In this document: positions 1 through 9,141 of the stretch, in pieces
Layout: each line of letters begins with the position of its first letter
How positions within the stretch are numbered: position 1 is the stretch's first letter
Source: Deltaproteobacteria bacterium
GTDB taxonomy: Bacteria; Desulfobacterota; Desulfobulbia; Desulfobulbales; Desulfurivibrionaceae
Direction: 5' to 3'
Length of the DNA: 64,000 nucleotides
NCBI GenBank assembly: GCA_021811385.1
Contig: JAJZPC010000004.1
Location: 1-64,000, forward strand
The notes under the pieces: model-generated
What the model was told of the DNA's origin: nothing
What the model saw: the letters and a program-made list of their open reading frames with translations, nothing else
Databases searched by the model: none
Program-made: the position numbers and the translations under genes

Positions 1-1
1 G

Positions 2-244
2 GCGGCCGACGACTTTGCCGTGATCCTGCTGGACATGCGCCTGCCGGACATGGACGGCGGCCAGGTGCTGCAAGAGATAAAAAAGATCAAGCCCGCAAGC
101 CGGGTGATCATCCTCACCGGCCACGCCTCGGCCAGCGAGGGAGAAGAAGGCATAAAAAACGGGGCCTGCGACTACCTGCTCAAACCGGTGGAATTTGAAA
201 CCCTGCTGGAAAAACTGGAGGCCGCCCGGAACCGTGGCCCATAA
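2..244 (+). CDS. response regulator receiver domain protein (5' truncated by window edge)
   Basis: Frame 2 open to window start; LLDMRLPDMDG phospho-acceptor region and LLKPVE Lys motif of the CheY-like fold. Confidence 0.85.
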   Translation, partial: AADDFAVILLDMRLPDMDGGQVLQEIKKIKPASRVIILTGHASASEGEEGIKNGACDYLLKPVEFETLLEKLEAARNRGP

Positions 245-317
245 GACAACAGGAACACTGCAACCGAGGGGAACCGAGGTTTTTTTATTATTCAATCAAC
301 AAGGGAGGAGTACAATC

Positions 318-1628
318 ATGAATTTTTTCAAGCAGTTCAACCAGTTCTTGCTCATGGGCGCCCGCGCCCAGGCGAAGTGGGAGCTCGACATCTCAAACAC
401 CATCCTGCGGGATAAGAAACGGCTGGGCATGCTCTGCCTGCTGCTCATCCCCATCCTCCTCGGCGGCATCGCCTTTGCCGAGGATGTCTCCGGCGTCATG
501 CCCACCATGCTGGGCGGCAAGACGGCCTACACCCCGGCTTTCTACACCCCCACCATCTTTTTCGCCTCCATCGGCGTCGGCCTGGTGGCTGGACTTATCA
601 CCGGCTGCATCGGTGCGGGCGGCGGCTTCATCATCGCTCCGGCCCTGATGAGCGCCGGGGTCAAGGGTATCCTTGCCGTGGGCACCGACCTGTTCCACAT
701 CTTCGCCAAGGCGATCATGGGCAGCGTTTTGCACCGCAAACTGGGCAACATCTCGGTCGGACTGGCGGCGGTTTTTCTGATCGGCTCCATGGGCGGCGCC
801 ACCCTGGGCGGCTACATCAACCGTACCATCTACGAGGCCAACCCGATCTTGAGCGACGCCTTCATCACCACCATCTACGTATTCATGCTGGGCTTCCTCT
901 GCGCCTACGCCCTGTATGACTGGTACCGCTCCACTCGCCCGGTAAAAGCGGCGGCCGGCGTTACCGTTTCCGCAGCAGGCACCCTGACCGGCCTGGCCCA
1001 GAAGCTGCAAGCAGTCAACCTGCCGCCGATGATCACCTTCGATGAGGGCGTCACCCCTGGCGGCCGCAAGATCTCCTGGCTCTTTCTGGTCTTAAGCGGC
1101 GCGCTGGTTGGTCTGGCGGCGGCCATCATGGGCGTGGGCGGCGGCTTTCTGACCTTCCCGATCTTCGTCTACGTGTTGGGCGTTTCCTCGGCCACCACCG
1201 TAGGCACCGACATCTTCCAGATCATCTTCACCGCCGGCTACGCAGGCCTCGGCCAGTACGCCATCTACGGCTTCATCTTCTACACTCTGGCCATGGGCAT
1301 GCTGCTCGGCTCCCTGGTGGGCATCCAGATCGGCTCCCTGGTGACCAAGGTGGTCAGCGGCCAGACCATCTGCGCCCTCTACGCCATCGCCACCTCGGCG
1401 GGCTTTATCAACCGGGCCTTCGCCCTGCCGCCCAAGCTGGCCAAGATGGGCTACATCGCCATGAGCAAAGATACCGGCAAGATGCTGGATCTGGTGGGCA
1501 ACACCATCTTCTTCGTGGTGCTCGGCTCATTTGCGGTCTGGGTTTTCTATATCTTCTTTTCAAACATCCGCACCCTCAAGGGTGAGGAACCAAAAGCAGC
1601 CCTGCGGGCCAAGGAGGTGGCAGCATGA
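318..1628 (+). CDS. sulfite exporter TauE/SafE family membrane protein
   Basis: Start chosen at ATG 318 after AAGGGAGGAG RBS; multiple TM segments and duplicated glycine-rich motifs (GCIGAGGGFIIAPAL, MGVGGGFLTFPIFVYVLG). Confidence 0.85.
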   Translation: MNFFKQFNQFLLMGARAQAKWELDISNTILRDKKRLGMLCLLLIPILLGGIAFAEDVSGVMPTMLGGKTAYTPAFYTPTIFFASIGVGLVAGLITGCIGAGGGFIIAPALMSAGVKGILAVGTDLFHIFAKAIMGSVLHRKLGNISVGLAAVFLIGSMGGATLGGYINRTIYEANPILSDAFITTIYVFMLGFLCAYALYDWYRSTRPVKAAAGVTVSAAGTLTGLAQKLQAVNLPPMITFDEGVTPGGRKISWLFLVLSGALVGLAAAIMGVGGGFLTFPIFVYVLGVSSATTVGTDIFQIIFTAGYAGLGQYAIYGFIFYTLAMGMLLGSLVGIQIGSLVTKVVSGQTICALYAIATSAGFINRAFALPPKLAKMGYIAMSKDTGKMLDLVGNTIFFVVLGSFAVWVFYIFFSNIRTLKGEEPKAALRAKEVAA

Positions 1629-2323
1629 TTGCCAATAAAAAAGAATTCGGCGGTGGCCTCGTGATGATGGCCGGCTTCTGGATCGTTTTTGCCATTCTTC
1701 TCTCGCCGGTTTTCCCCGGCCAAGAGAAAAAAGTGAACATGCTGGACTACATGGACAGCATGTACAACTCCATCTCCAAAAAATCAGCCTACTACATCCC
1801 GGAAATAGTTAAAAAGGCTGACAAACTGAAGGGCGAAAGCTTCTCTGTCGAGATCAAGGTCGAAGATAAGAAATCCGCTCCCAGGATCGCAACCATGCTC
1901 CGCACCTCCGGCGCCACGGTGGTAGAAGGTGAGGACAAACTCAAAGTAAGCGGCGACCTGGGTGTGGTGCTGAACGGTGCCATGGCCGACACGGAAATGG
2001 CCTACAACAACAACGGCGAGGCCCTTTTGGCGCGGCACGGCGCGGATGCCAAGCAGGTGATGTTCGACTGGCACAACACCCTTTCCACTATGGAAAAGAG
2101 CTTCACCAAGCAGGAGAAGTTCACCCAATCAACAACTCTCAACAAGGCTAAGACCAAGGCTGTGGAAACCGCCTTCAACTACTACGGCATCGAGGCGCAA
2201 TCCATCAAGGACAAGGCTGTCCTGGTGGTCGCGTCCCTGGCGGGCTACGTGATCTACACCATGTGGTTCGGCTTCGCCATCCTCTTCATGTTTGAGGGCT
2301 GGGGGCTCAAACTGGAGCATTGA
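1625..2323 (+). CDS. hypothetical membrane protein co-encoded with TauE
   Basis: 232 aa ORF overlapping the preceding stop (ATGA); N- and C-terminal TM segments. Confidence 0.75.
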   Translation: MIANKKEFGGGLVMMAGFWIVFAILLSPVFPGQEKKVNMLDYMDSMYNSISKKSAYYIPEIVKKADKLKGESFSVEIKVEDKKSAPRIATMLRTSGATVVEGEDKLKVSGDLGVVLNGAMADTEMAYNNNGEALLARHGADAKQVMFDWHNTLSTMEKSFTKQEKFTQSTTLNKAKTKAVETAFNYYGIEAQSIKDKAVLVVASLAGYVIYTMWFGFAILFMFEGWGLKLEH

Positions 2324-2335
2324 TAGCCTTTTTGG

Positions 2336-2373
2336 CACAGGATGTTTCCGGGAGCCTCCGGGAACATCCTGTG
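2336..2373 (+). other. strong stem-loop (CACAGGATGTTTCCGGGAG / CTCCGGGAACATCCTGTG), intra-operon
   Basis: Near-perfect inverted repeat between ORFs, without a long U-tract. Confidence 0.6.
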
Positions 2374-2426
2374 TTCCCCTGCCCCTGCCTTCTTTTCTCC
2401 GTTGCCTTCCTCTCCCCTCTTCCATT

Positions 2427-4988
2427 ATGCTGGATGCCATGAGCTCTCTTTTTGACCGCCTGATCTCCCTGTTCCGCGGCACGCCAAGGCTTGCGCCCGC
2501 CGAGCTGCAGGCCGCCTTCCGCAGCCATTACAAGGATTTTCGCGCGCTGCTCACCGCCAACAACAACGCCCTGGAGCTGATGGCCGAGATGGAACAGGCT
2601 CTCGGTGCGGGCCAGCCCTTTGGCATGGCCTTTATCCGGGGCAACTGCACTGCGCTTTCCGTCAATATCTACAAGATGATCCACCACCTGACCCGGCTGG
2701 CCGACGGCCGGTATGGTGAGCTGGACCAGCCCTTCCGGGCCATCACCAAACAGCTCGAACAGGTCATCGCCAGCAAACACGTCAACACTGAGGGAGCAAA
2801 CATCCTCCCCATGGCCGAGGTGGATGCCTCTACCGTGGATCAGGTGGGGGAAAAGATGGCCAATCTGGGCGAGGCCAGAAACCGGATCGGCCTGAGAACC
2901 CCGGACGGCTTTGTCATCACGGCAACGGCGGCCCGGCAGTTCATCGAGGCCAACGATTTGCAGGTTGAGATCAATCGCCGTCTTAAAGGGTTGGATATCG
3001 ACAATCTGGAAGAGCTCTACACGGTCAGCGCAGGCATCCAAGGCTTGATCAGCAATGCACCCCTGCCGGCGGAACTGGAAGAGGCGATTCTGGGCCACCA
3101 CCAGCAGCTCGACACCGCCCCGGAGGCGGAACTGCTGGTCGCCCTGCGCTCAAGCGCTCTGGGCGAGGACAGCAGTAACATCTCCTTTGCCGGGCAGTAC
3201 CGGACCCAGCTCAATGTCAGCCGCGAATTTGTCACCCAGGCCTACAAAGAGATCGTGGCAGGCAAGTACAAAAGCCAGGCCATTGTCTACCGCCAGCAGC
3301 GGGGCTTTCGCCACCAGGACGTACACATGTGCGTCGGCTGCCTGCGCATGGTGGACGCCGCCATCAGCGGGGTAATGTATTCCCGCGCCCCGGATGATCC
3401 GCGCAGCCCCTTTGTCATCATCCAGGCGGCACCCGGCCTTGCCAGCACCGTGGTGGACGGCAGCGCGGCCAGCGAGCAGCTCCGGGTCAGCCGGACTGCG
3501 CCCTACCCAATTGTGCACAGAGCATCCGCCACGGAGCAAAGCCAGACCCTCACCGAACCCCAGGCCGCCGAACTGGCAACAGTCGGGGTGCGGCTGGAAG
3601 AACATTTCGGCACTCCCCAGGATATCGAATGGTCCATAGACCGCGCAGGCCTGCTCTATATTTTGCAATCCCGGCCCCTTGGCCACTCCGTTTCGGAAGA
3701 GGTGCGGGAATCCAGCAAACACAGCGCCACACCAAATGATCTGCCCGCCCCGGTTTTGAGCGGAGGGGTGTGCGCCAGCCAGGGCGTCGGCTACGGCCCG
3801 GTGTTCACCGTGCGCTCCAGCCTTGATCTGCTACGCTTTCCCAAGGGCGCGGTGCTGGTCATCGAGACGCCCTACCCGGACTGGGCCAGCCTCCTCAACC
3901 GGGCCGTGGCCGTGGTCAGCGAAACCGGCCAAATGGCCGCCCACCTTGCCACCGTGGCCCGCGAGTTCGGGATACCTGCAATCTTCGGCATGCATCAGGC
4001 CCTGGCAACCCTTGAAAACAACAGCCTGGTCACGGTGGACGCCACCGCAGGCAAAGTCTATGAAGGGAGGGTGGAACCCCTGCTGGCCCTGGCCCCGCCC
4101 AAACCCAATCTCATGGCCGGAAGCCCGGTGTACAAGATCCTCACCGAGGCCCTGGTCCACATCACCCCGCTCAACCTGACCGATCCGGCCTCTCCTTTTT
4201 TCCGGCCCGAGGGTTGCCAGACCCTGCATGATCTCACCCGCTTCTGCCACGAAAAGGCGGTGGTGGAGATGTTCACCTTTGGCGAACGCTACGGTTTTGA
4301 CGACAAGGCGGCCAAGCAGCTGGTGGTGGAAAATTCACCGGCCCAATGGTGGGTGATTGACCTCGACGACGGCTTCACCCCGGATTTCGACCCGGAAAGC
4401 CGCTATGTGCATCTCGGCCACATCACCTCCGTACCCATGCAGGCCATCTGGCAGGGCATGATGGCCTTTCCCTGGGCAGGGCCGCCGCCGGTCAGCCTGG
4501 GGGGGCTCGGCTCCATCATCTTCCAGTCCACGAGAAACCCAAGCCTCGACCCAGGGGTGCGCTCGGCCATGGCCGCCAAAAACTACTTTCTCATCTCCAA
4601 GAACTTCTGCAACCTCAGTGTCCGGCTCGGCTATCATTTTGCCCTGGTGGAGGCCAACCTGGGGGAGTTTCTCACGGAAAACTATGTGAGCTTCCAGTTC
4701 AAGGGAGGGGCTGCGGATGAAAACCGCCGGTTGCTGCGCATCCGGCTGATCAGCGAAATCTTGAACGAATTCGGGTTCCGGGTGGAGCAGAAGGTGGACG
4801 CCATGACCGCCCGGATCGAGAAGAAACCCGGACCCTCTCTGCTGGAACGGTTGCGGGTTCTCGGCTACCTGCTGATCCACACCCGCCAGATCGACATGGT
4901 CATGGCTGACCAAGGCATGGCCGCAAACTACCGCGAAAAAATCATGGCCGACCTGCACACCCTGATGGATATCCCAACGGAGGGATGA
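2427..4988 (+). CDS. PEP/pyruvate-binding domain protein (PpsA/PPDK N-terminal plus phosphohistidine swivelling domain, atypical C-terminus)
   Basis: ALRSSALGEDSSNISFAGQYRTQLNV (PPDK_N-like) and VVSETGQMAAHLATVAREFGIPAIFG (PEP-utilizer His domain). Confidence 0.8.
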   Translation: MLDAMSSLFDRLISLFRGTPRLAPAELQAAFRSHYKDFRALLTANNNALELMAEMEQALGAGQPFGMAFIRGNCTALSVNIYKMIHHLTRLADGRYGELDQPFRAITKQLEQVIASKHVNTEGANILPMAEVDASTVDQVGEKMANLGEARNRIGLRTPDGFVITATAARQFIEANDLQVEINRRLKGLDIDNLEELYTVSAGIQGLISNAPLPAELEEAILGHHQQLDTAPEAELLVALRSSALGEDSSNISFAGQYRTQLNVSREFVTQAYKEIVAGKYKSQAIVYRQQRGFRHQDVHMCVGCLRMVDAAISGVMYSRAPDDPRSPFVIIQAAPGLASTVVDGSAASEQLRVSRTAPYPIVHRASATEQSQTLTEPQAAELATVGVRLEEHFGTPQDIEWSIDRAGLLYILQSRPLGHSVSEEVRESSKHSATPNDLPAPVLSGGVCASQGVGYGPVFTVRSSLDLLRFPKGAVLVIETPYPDWASLLNRAVAVVSETGQMAAHLATVAREFGIPAIFGMHQALATLENNSLVTVDATAGKVYEGRVEPLLALAPPKPNLMAGSPVYKILTEALVHITPLNLTDPASPFFRPEGCQTLHDLTRFCHEKAVVEMFTFGERYGFDDKAAKQLVVENSPAQWWVIDLDDGFTPDFDPESRYVHLGHITSVPMQAIWQGMMAFPWAGPPPVSLGGLGSIIFQSTRNPSLDPGVRSAMAAKNYFLISKNFCNLSVRLGYHFALVEANLGEFLTENYVSFQFKGGAADENRRLLRIRLISEILNEFGFRVEQKVDAMTARIEKKPGPSLLERLRVLGYLLIHTRQIDMVMADQGMAANYREKIMADLHTLMDIPTEG

Positions 4989-4989
4989 C

Positions 4990-5376
4990 ATGACCCAACC
5001 GCTCAATATCCTGCTCATTGACGATGAAATCGATTTCGTGGAAACAACCGGCAAAAGGCTGATACGCAGGGGCTATTCGGCAAAAACCGCGCTCACCTGC
5101 GCCGAGGGGCTTGAGATCATCGCCTCGGGCTGGCCCGAGGTGGTGGTGCTGGATGTGATGCTCCCGGACCGCGACGGCATGGACTGCCTGCGGGAGATCA
5201 AGGGAAAATGGCCGACCCTGCCGGTCATCATGCTGACCGGCCACGCCTCCATGGAAACAGGGCTGCACGGCCTGGAATGCGGGGCCAGCGACTACTGCCT
5301 CAAACCCATCGACCTGGAAACCCTGGTGGAAAAGATCGCCATCGCCCATCGGGAGAGCCGGGCGCCTGGGGCATGA
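4990..5376 (+). CDS. single-domain response regulator
   Basis: LLIDDEIDF, VLDVMLPDRDG, MLTGHAS, CLKP motifs; no output domain. Confidence 0.9.
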   Translation: MTQPLNILLIDDEIDFVETTGKRLIRRGYSAKTALTCAEGLEIIASGWPEVVVLDVMLPDRDGMDCLREIKGKWPTLPVIMLTGHASMETGLHGLECGASDYCLKPIDLETLVEKIAIAHRESRAPGA

Positions 5377-5413
5377 AAAAAGCCATCCCGCCGCATGGCA
5401 GGATGGCTTTTTT
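5376..5413 (+). terminator. Rho-independent terminator
   Basis: AAAAAAGCCATCC-loop-GGATGGCTTTTTT immediately after the response regulator. Confidence 0.85.
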
Positions 5414-5420
5414 GTTTCAG

Positions 5421-5542
5421 GTTCCCCCTCCCTTGACGGGAGGGGGTCGGGGGGTGGGTGAAGTTGCCAGCGGCAGCAGTACGTTCCCCCTCACCCTAAC
5501 CCTCTCCCGCAGGTAAGCGAAGACTCCGAGGGGAGAGGGAAC
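5421..5542. repeat. intergenic G/C-rich palindromic repeat, copy 1
   Basis: CCCCCTCCCTTGACGGGAGGGGGTCGGGGGGTGGGTGAAGTTGC, nearly repeated at 39007-39113. Confidence 0.7.
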
Positions 5543-5592
5543 TTCTTTGCATCCGGCAATTTTCTAACCGGACAATACTGACTTTTTCTTAA

Positions 5593-6036
5593 TCAATGCC
5601 CGCCGCCGGAAAGCACGCCGCTGGCCGCCAGGGTCAGAATAACCGCCTCGGCCAGGGCCATGATCGCCATGGCCCTGTCCTTCCGGGCGAAGAGCCCCGG
5701 GGTGATGACCAGGTAACAGACAATGGTGATCCCGGAGAGGATGGCCACCGGCAGGAAGTTGAGAAAATCGCCATAGCCGAGGAGCTTCATCCAGGACCAG
5801 CCGACAGGCAGGGTTTCCCAGTGCAGAAAATTGGTGTTGATGGCCACCAGATAGTCGTGCACCGGCTGGCTCCAGTAGATGGAGATCTCGCTCACCGGCA
5901 CGATTGAGGGCATGATGCCCAAAACATACAGGGCAAAGGTGATTACCATGAGGGCCAGGCCTGCGAACATCCCTTTTTCAAGAATATCGGCGTACAGGAC
6001 CTGTTCCTCGGTCGCTTGGGTATTATGGTGTGACAT
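5593..6036 (-). CDS. small membrane protein next to TauE (possibly DUF1634-like)
   Basis: 147 aa with several TM helices; directly upstream of a TauE-family gene on the same strand. Confidence 0.7.
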   Translation of the reverse strand: MSHHNTQATEEQVLYADILEKGMFAGLALMVITFALYVLGIMPSIVPVSEISIYWSQPVHDYLVAINTNFLHWETLPVGWSWMKLLGYGDFLNFLPVAILSGITIVCYLVITPGLFARKDRAMAIMALAEAVILTLAASGVLSGGGH

Positions 6037-6075
6037 GAGACAATCCTCCGTAAAATAGACTATTAGATCGTTCCG

Positions 6076-7062
6076 TTAAAACAGGCTGATGCCCATGGTG
6101 CTCAACCCCTTCTGCACCGCCTTCAGGCCGGCGAAAAGGAGAATGACGATAACCATCCAGCGGATAAAGGTGGGCTTGGCGACCTTGAGCAAGCGAACCC
6201 CGACGAAGGAGCCCAGCATGATGCCGATGAGCGACGGCACAACCATCATGGGGATCACGCACCCCTTGTTCAGGTAGATCCAAGCGGCGGAGGTGTCGGT
6301 GATGGAGAGCAGGAACTTGGAGGTGGCCACGCTGATCTTGAGCGGCGCGCCCATCATCAGGTTCAGCACCGGCACGTTGGCCCAACCGGCGCCCAAACCG
6401 AACATACCGGCCATGAAACCGATGATGATGAAGGTCAGCAGGCCGGGGATGGTGCGATGGATCTTCCAGTTGATCTCTTCCTTGGTGGTCGGCTCATAAA
6501 AAACGCCGGTGATGCGCAGGGCGGAGGAAAGCGCGTCCGCCTGGGGAACATCGGGAACCGTTGATTTCTTGGCGGTGAGCATGATGGCCACGATGCCGAG
6601 GATGGTGCCGCCCAGGGCGAGCTGGACGATGTGGGTGGGCAGGGCCAACCCGACCATGGCGCCGACAATGGCCATGGTGGAGGCGATGAGCGCCACCGGC
6701 ATGGCCAGACGCAGACTGGCGAGGTTGGCCTTCAACAGGCCGGGGCCTGCGGCCAGGGCGCCGCACAGGGCCACGAGCAGACCGGCGCCGCGGACAAAAT
6801 CAAGGTGAAACGGAAAAAACCCGCCGATGATGGGCACGAAGAGCACCCCGCCGCCGACCCCGCCAAGCACCGCGATGATGCCCATGACAAAGGTGACAAA
6901 GAGGAGAATCACCGGCCATTTCCACCAATCCGGGTCTCCCATGGCCGGGACAGGAGCCATGTCCGCGGCTTCCGTTGCCAGGGCCCAGGCCGGGCTCAGC
7001 ATGATGGCACACATGAGGGAGACAAACAGCATCCCCGCCTTTTCCTTGATGTTTCGTAGCAT
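6076..7062 (-). CDS. sulfite exporter TauE/SafE family protein
   Basis: Signal/TM-rich; GGVGGGVLFVPIIGGFFPF and GFMAGMFGLGAGWANVPVLNLMMGAP motifs. Confidence 0.85.
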   Translation of the reverse strand: MLRNIKEKAGMLFVSLMCAIMLSPAWALATEAADMAPVPAMGDPDWWKWPVILLFVTFVMGIIAVLGGVGGGVLFVPIIGGFFPFHLDFVRGAGLLVALCGALAAGPGLLKANLASLRLAMPVALIASTMAIVGAMVGLALPTHIVQLALGGTILGIVAIMLTAKKSTVPDVPQADALSSALRITGVFYEPTTKEEINWKIHRTIPGLLTFIIIGFMAGMFGLGAGWANVPVLNLMMGAPLKISVATSKFLLSITDTSAAWIYLNKGCVIPMMVVPSLIGIMLGSFVGVRLLKVAKPTFIRWMVIVILLFAGLKAVQKGLSTMGISLF

Positions 7063-7393
7063 CCTTGTTTCCTCCTTGTCTTTCCTAACGCAAAAGTAAA
7101 AGAATATATGCGCCGCTATTCAAAAATGACCGAAACATTTGCGTTTCGCGTCCGGCATACGGAGCCGTAACGAAATCGGGTGAAATGTAAGGGTTATTTC
7201 TTAACGGCCCCTAAAAAATGAACCAGCACTGTGAACGCTTGCATGCAACCGAGGGGGACAACCTTCGCTGGATGAAAAGGCAGAGGCCTTTCCCGTTCCG
7301 GCGATGGCTATTTCTAAAAATTTTCGGTATGCTTACTGCTCTCAAAAAGTGCTGTCAAGAAAAAACTGTTCATCTTTGAAACATGTGTGTTGC

Positions 7394-7426
7394 ATTACGC
7401 ATCATCAGATAAAAATGCTGCGTAAT
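7394..7426. promoter_or_regulatory. inverted repeat ATTACGCA-N17-TGCGTAAT upstream of nth
   Basis: 8-bp perfect arms in an intergenic region. Confidence 0.3.
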
Positions 7427-7470
7427 CATACCGATACGCTGCATTGTGCAACATTTTCCCAGGACTCTTT

Positions 7471-9003
7471 ATGATGGAATTTTCCCTGCCGGAGGTTTTG
7501 CGGATACTGAGCACGGAGGTCGCCGGGTATGCCGTACCCATTGTCGATCTCATTGCCGTGCAGACCAAGGATCCGTACAAGGTTCTGGTGGCCACCATCC
7601 TCTCGGCCCGTACCAAGGATGAAACCACGGCCAAGGCCGCGGCCAAACTGTTCAAAGAGGCGCCGGACCTGGCCGGTCTGGCGGGATTGAGCGAAGAGCG
7701 GATTGCCGCGCTGATCTTCCCGGTGGGCTTTTACAAGAACAAGGCCGGGTTTCTCGCCCGGCTGCCCGGGGTGCTGGCCAGCGAATTCGGCAACCGGATC
7801 CCCGACGAAGTCGAACCCCTCACCCGGCTGCCAGGGGTGGGGAGAAAAACCGCCAACCTGGTGGTGGCGGTGGCCTTCAAGAAACCGGCGATCTGCGTGG
7901 ACACCCATGTCCACCGGATCATGAACATCTGGGGCTATGTGCAAACCAAGACCCCGCTGGAAACCGAGATGGCGCTCCGGGAAAAGCTGCCGCCCCAATA
8001 CTGGCTGACCATCAACTCCACCCTGGTGGCCTTTGGCCAGGGCACCTGCAAACCGGTGGCCCCCCACTGCGACCGCTGCGTCATCGCCCGGTATTGCCCG
8101 AGGATCGGGGTGAGGCCGAGAAAAGTGCTTCGACAGGCTCAGCACGAACGGAATGTTCAATCAGTAAGACAATCATCCGTTCGTGCTGAGCCTGTCGAAG
8201 GGCCATTTTTACGAGCCCATCAAAAACCCACCGAGGATGGTATGCGAAAATTCGTCTCCTGGAATGTCAACGGCCTGCGGGCCGTGGAGAAAAAAGGCTT
8301 TGTCGAGATCCTCGCCGGGCTGGACGCCGATCTGGTGGCGCTCCAAGAGATCAAGGCCTTGCCGGAGCAACTGCCGGAAACGATCAAAAACATCCCCGGC
8401 TACACTGCCTACTGGTTTTCCGCCCAGAAAAAAGGGTGCGCCGGGGTGGCGACCTATAGCAAAGAGCCCCCCCTTTCGGTGATCTACGGCATCGATCACC
8501 ACGACCACGATTACGAAGGCAGGGTGCTGACCCTGGAGTTTTCCGACTTTTTCTTCATAAACGCCTACTTCCCCAACTCCCAGCCCGGCCTGGTGCGCAT
8601 GGAGTATAAGCTCCGGTTCAACAACGACCTGCTCGCCTTTGCCCAAACCCTGGCCAAGCAAAAGTCGGTGGTGATCTGCGGGGATTTCAACGTGGCGCAC
8701 AAGGAGATCGACCTCACCAACCCCAAGCAGAACGAGAAGAATCCGGGCTTTGCCCCGGAGGAACGGGCCTGGATGGACCAATTTCTCGGGGCCGGGTTCG
8801 TGGACACCTTCCGGATGTTCAATCAGGAGCCGGGCCAATACACCTGGTGGAGCTACCGCTTCAACGCCAGGGCCAGGAACATCGGATGGCGGATCGACTA
8901 TTTTTGCGTGGACACAAAGAGCGCGGGGAGAGTCAAGGCGGCGGGGATTCTGCCGGAGGTGCAGGGTTCGGACCATTGCCCGGTGAGCTTGGATTTTGCA
9001 TGA
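7471..9003 (+). CDS. nth-xth: endonuclease III joined in frame to exodeoxyribonuclease III (Nth-Xth read-through ORF; xth may also initiate at 8242)
   Basis: Nth: LPGVGRKTANLVV, VDTHVHRI, C-x6-C-x2-C-x5-C FeS motif; Xth: SWNVNGLRAVEKKG, ALQEIKA, GDFNVAHKEIDL, GSDHCPVSLDF; no stop between them. Confidence 0.8.
   Translation: MMEFSLPEVLRILSTEVAGYAVPIVDLIAVQTKDPYKVLVATILSARTKDETTAKAAAKLFKEAPDLAGLAGLSEERIAALIFPVGFYKNKAGFLARLPGVLASEFGNRIPDEVEPLTRLPGVGRKTANLVVAVAFKKPAICVDTHVHRIMNIWGYVQTKTPLETEMALREKLPPQYWLTINSTLVAFGQGTCKPVAPHCDRCVIARYCPRIGVRPRKVLRQAQHERNVQSVRQSSVRAEPVEGPFLRAHQKPTEDGMRKFVSWNVNGLRAVEKKGFVEILAGLDADLVALQEIKALPEQLPETIKNIPGYTAYWFSAQKKGCAGVATYSKEPPLSVIYGIDHHDHDYEGRVLTLEFSDFFFINAYFPNSQPGLVRMEYKLRFNNDLLAFAQTLAKQKSVVICGDFNVAHKEIDLTNPKQNEKNPGFAPEERAWMDQFLGAGFVDTFRMFNQEPGQYTWWSYRFNARARNIGWRIDYFCVDTKSAGRVKAAGILPEVQGSDHCPVSLDFA
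8128..8200. repeat. palindromic (REP-like) repeat copy 1: CTTCGACAGGCTCAGCACGAACGG / CCGTTCGTGCTGAGCCTGTCGAAG
   Basis: 24-bp perfect inverted arms around a 25-bp spacer; related copy at 45478-45548. Confidence 0.95.
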
Positions 9004-9024
9004 AGGACGAGGAAACCTGACCGG

Positions 9025-9062
9025 TTTTTGATTGCTTCCCTGCCGTGATTCAGCATAGAATC
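9025..9062. repeat. imperfect direct repeat, left copy flanking DUF5677-like gene
   Basis: TTTTTGATTGCTTCCCTGCCGTGATTCAGCATAGAATC versus 10053-10091, about 32/38 identical by hand alignment. Confidence 0.65.
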
Positions 9063-9141
9063 AATATGCAGAACTTGCCCAGTGACACATTGGCTCCTTC
9101 TGTCTGATCCACCTTGACCGAAACTATTGAGGAAATAGTCT

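Noticed and set aside
195-317. Extended N-terminus of the TauE ORF
   Set aside because: Overlaps the upstream receiver gene; ATG at 318 has a good RBS and begins the conserved protein
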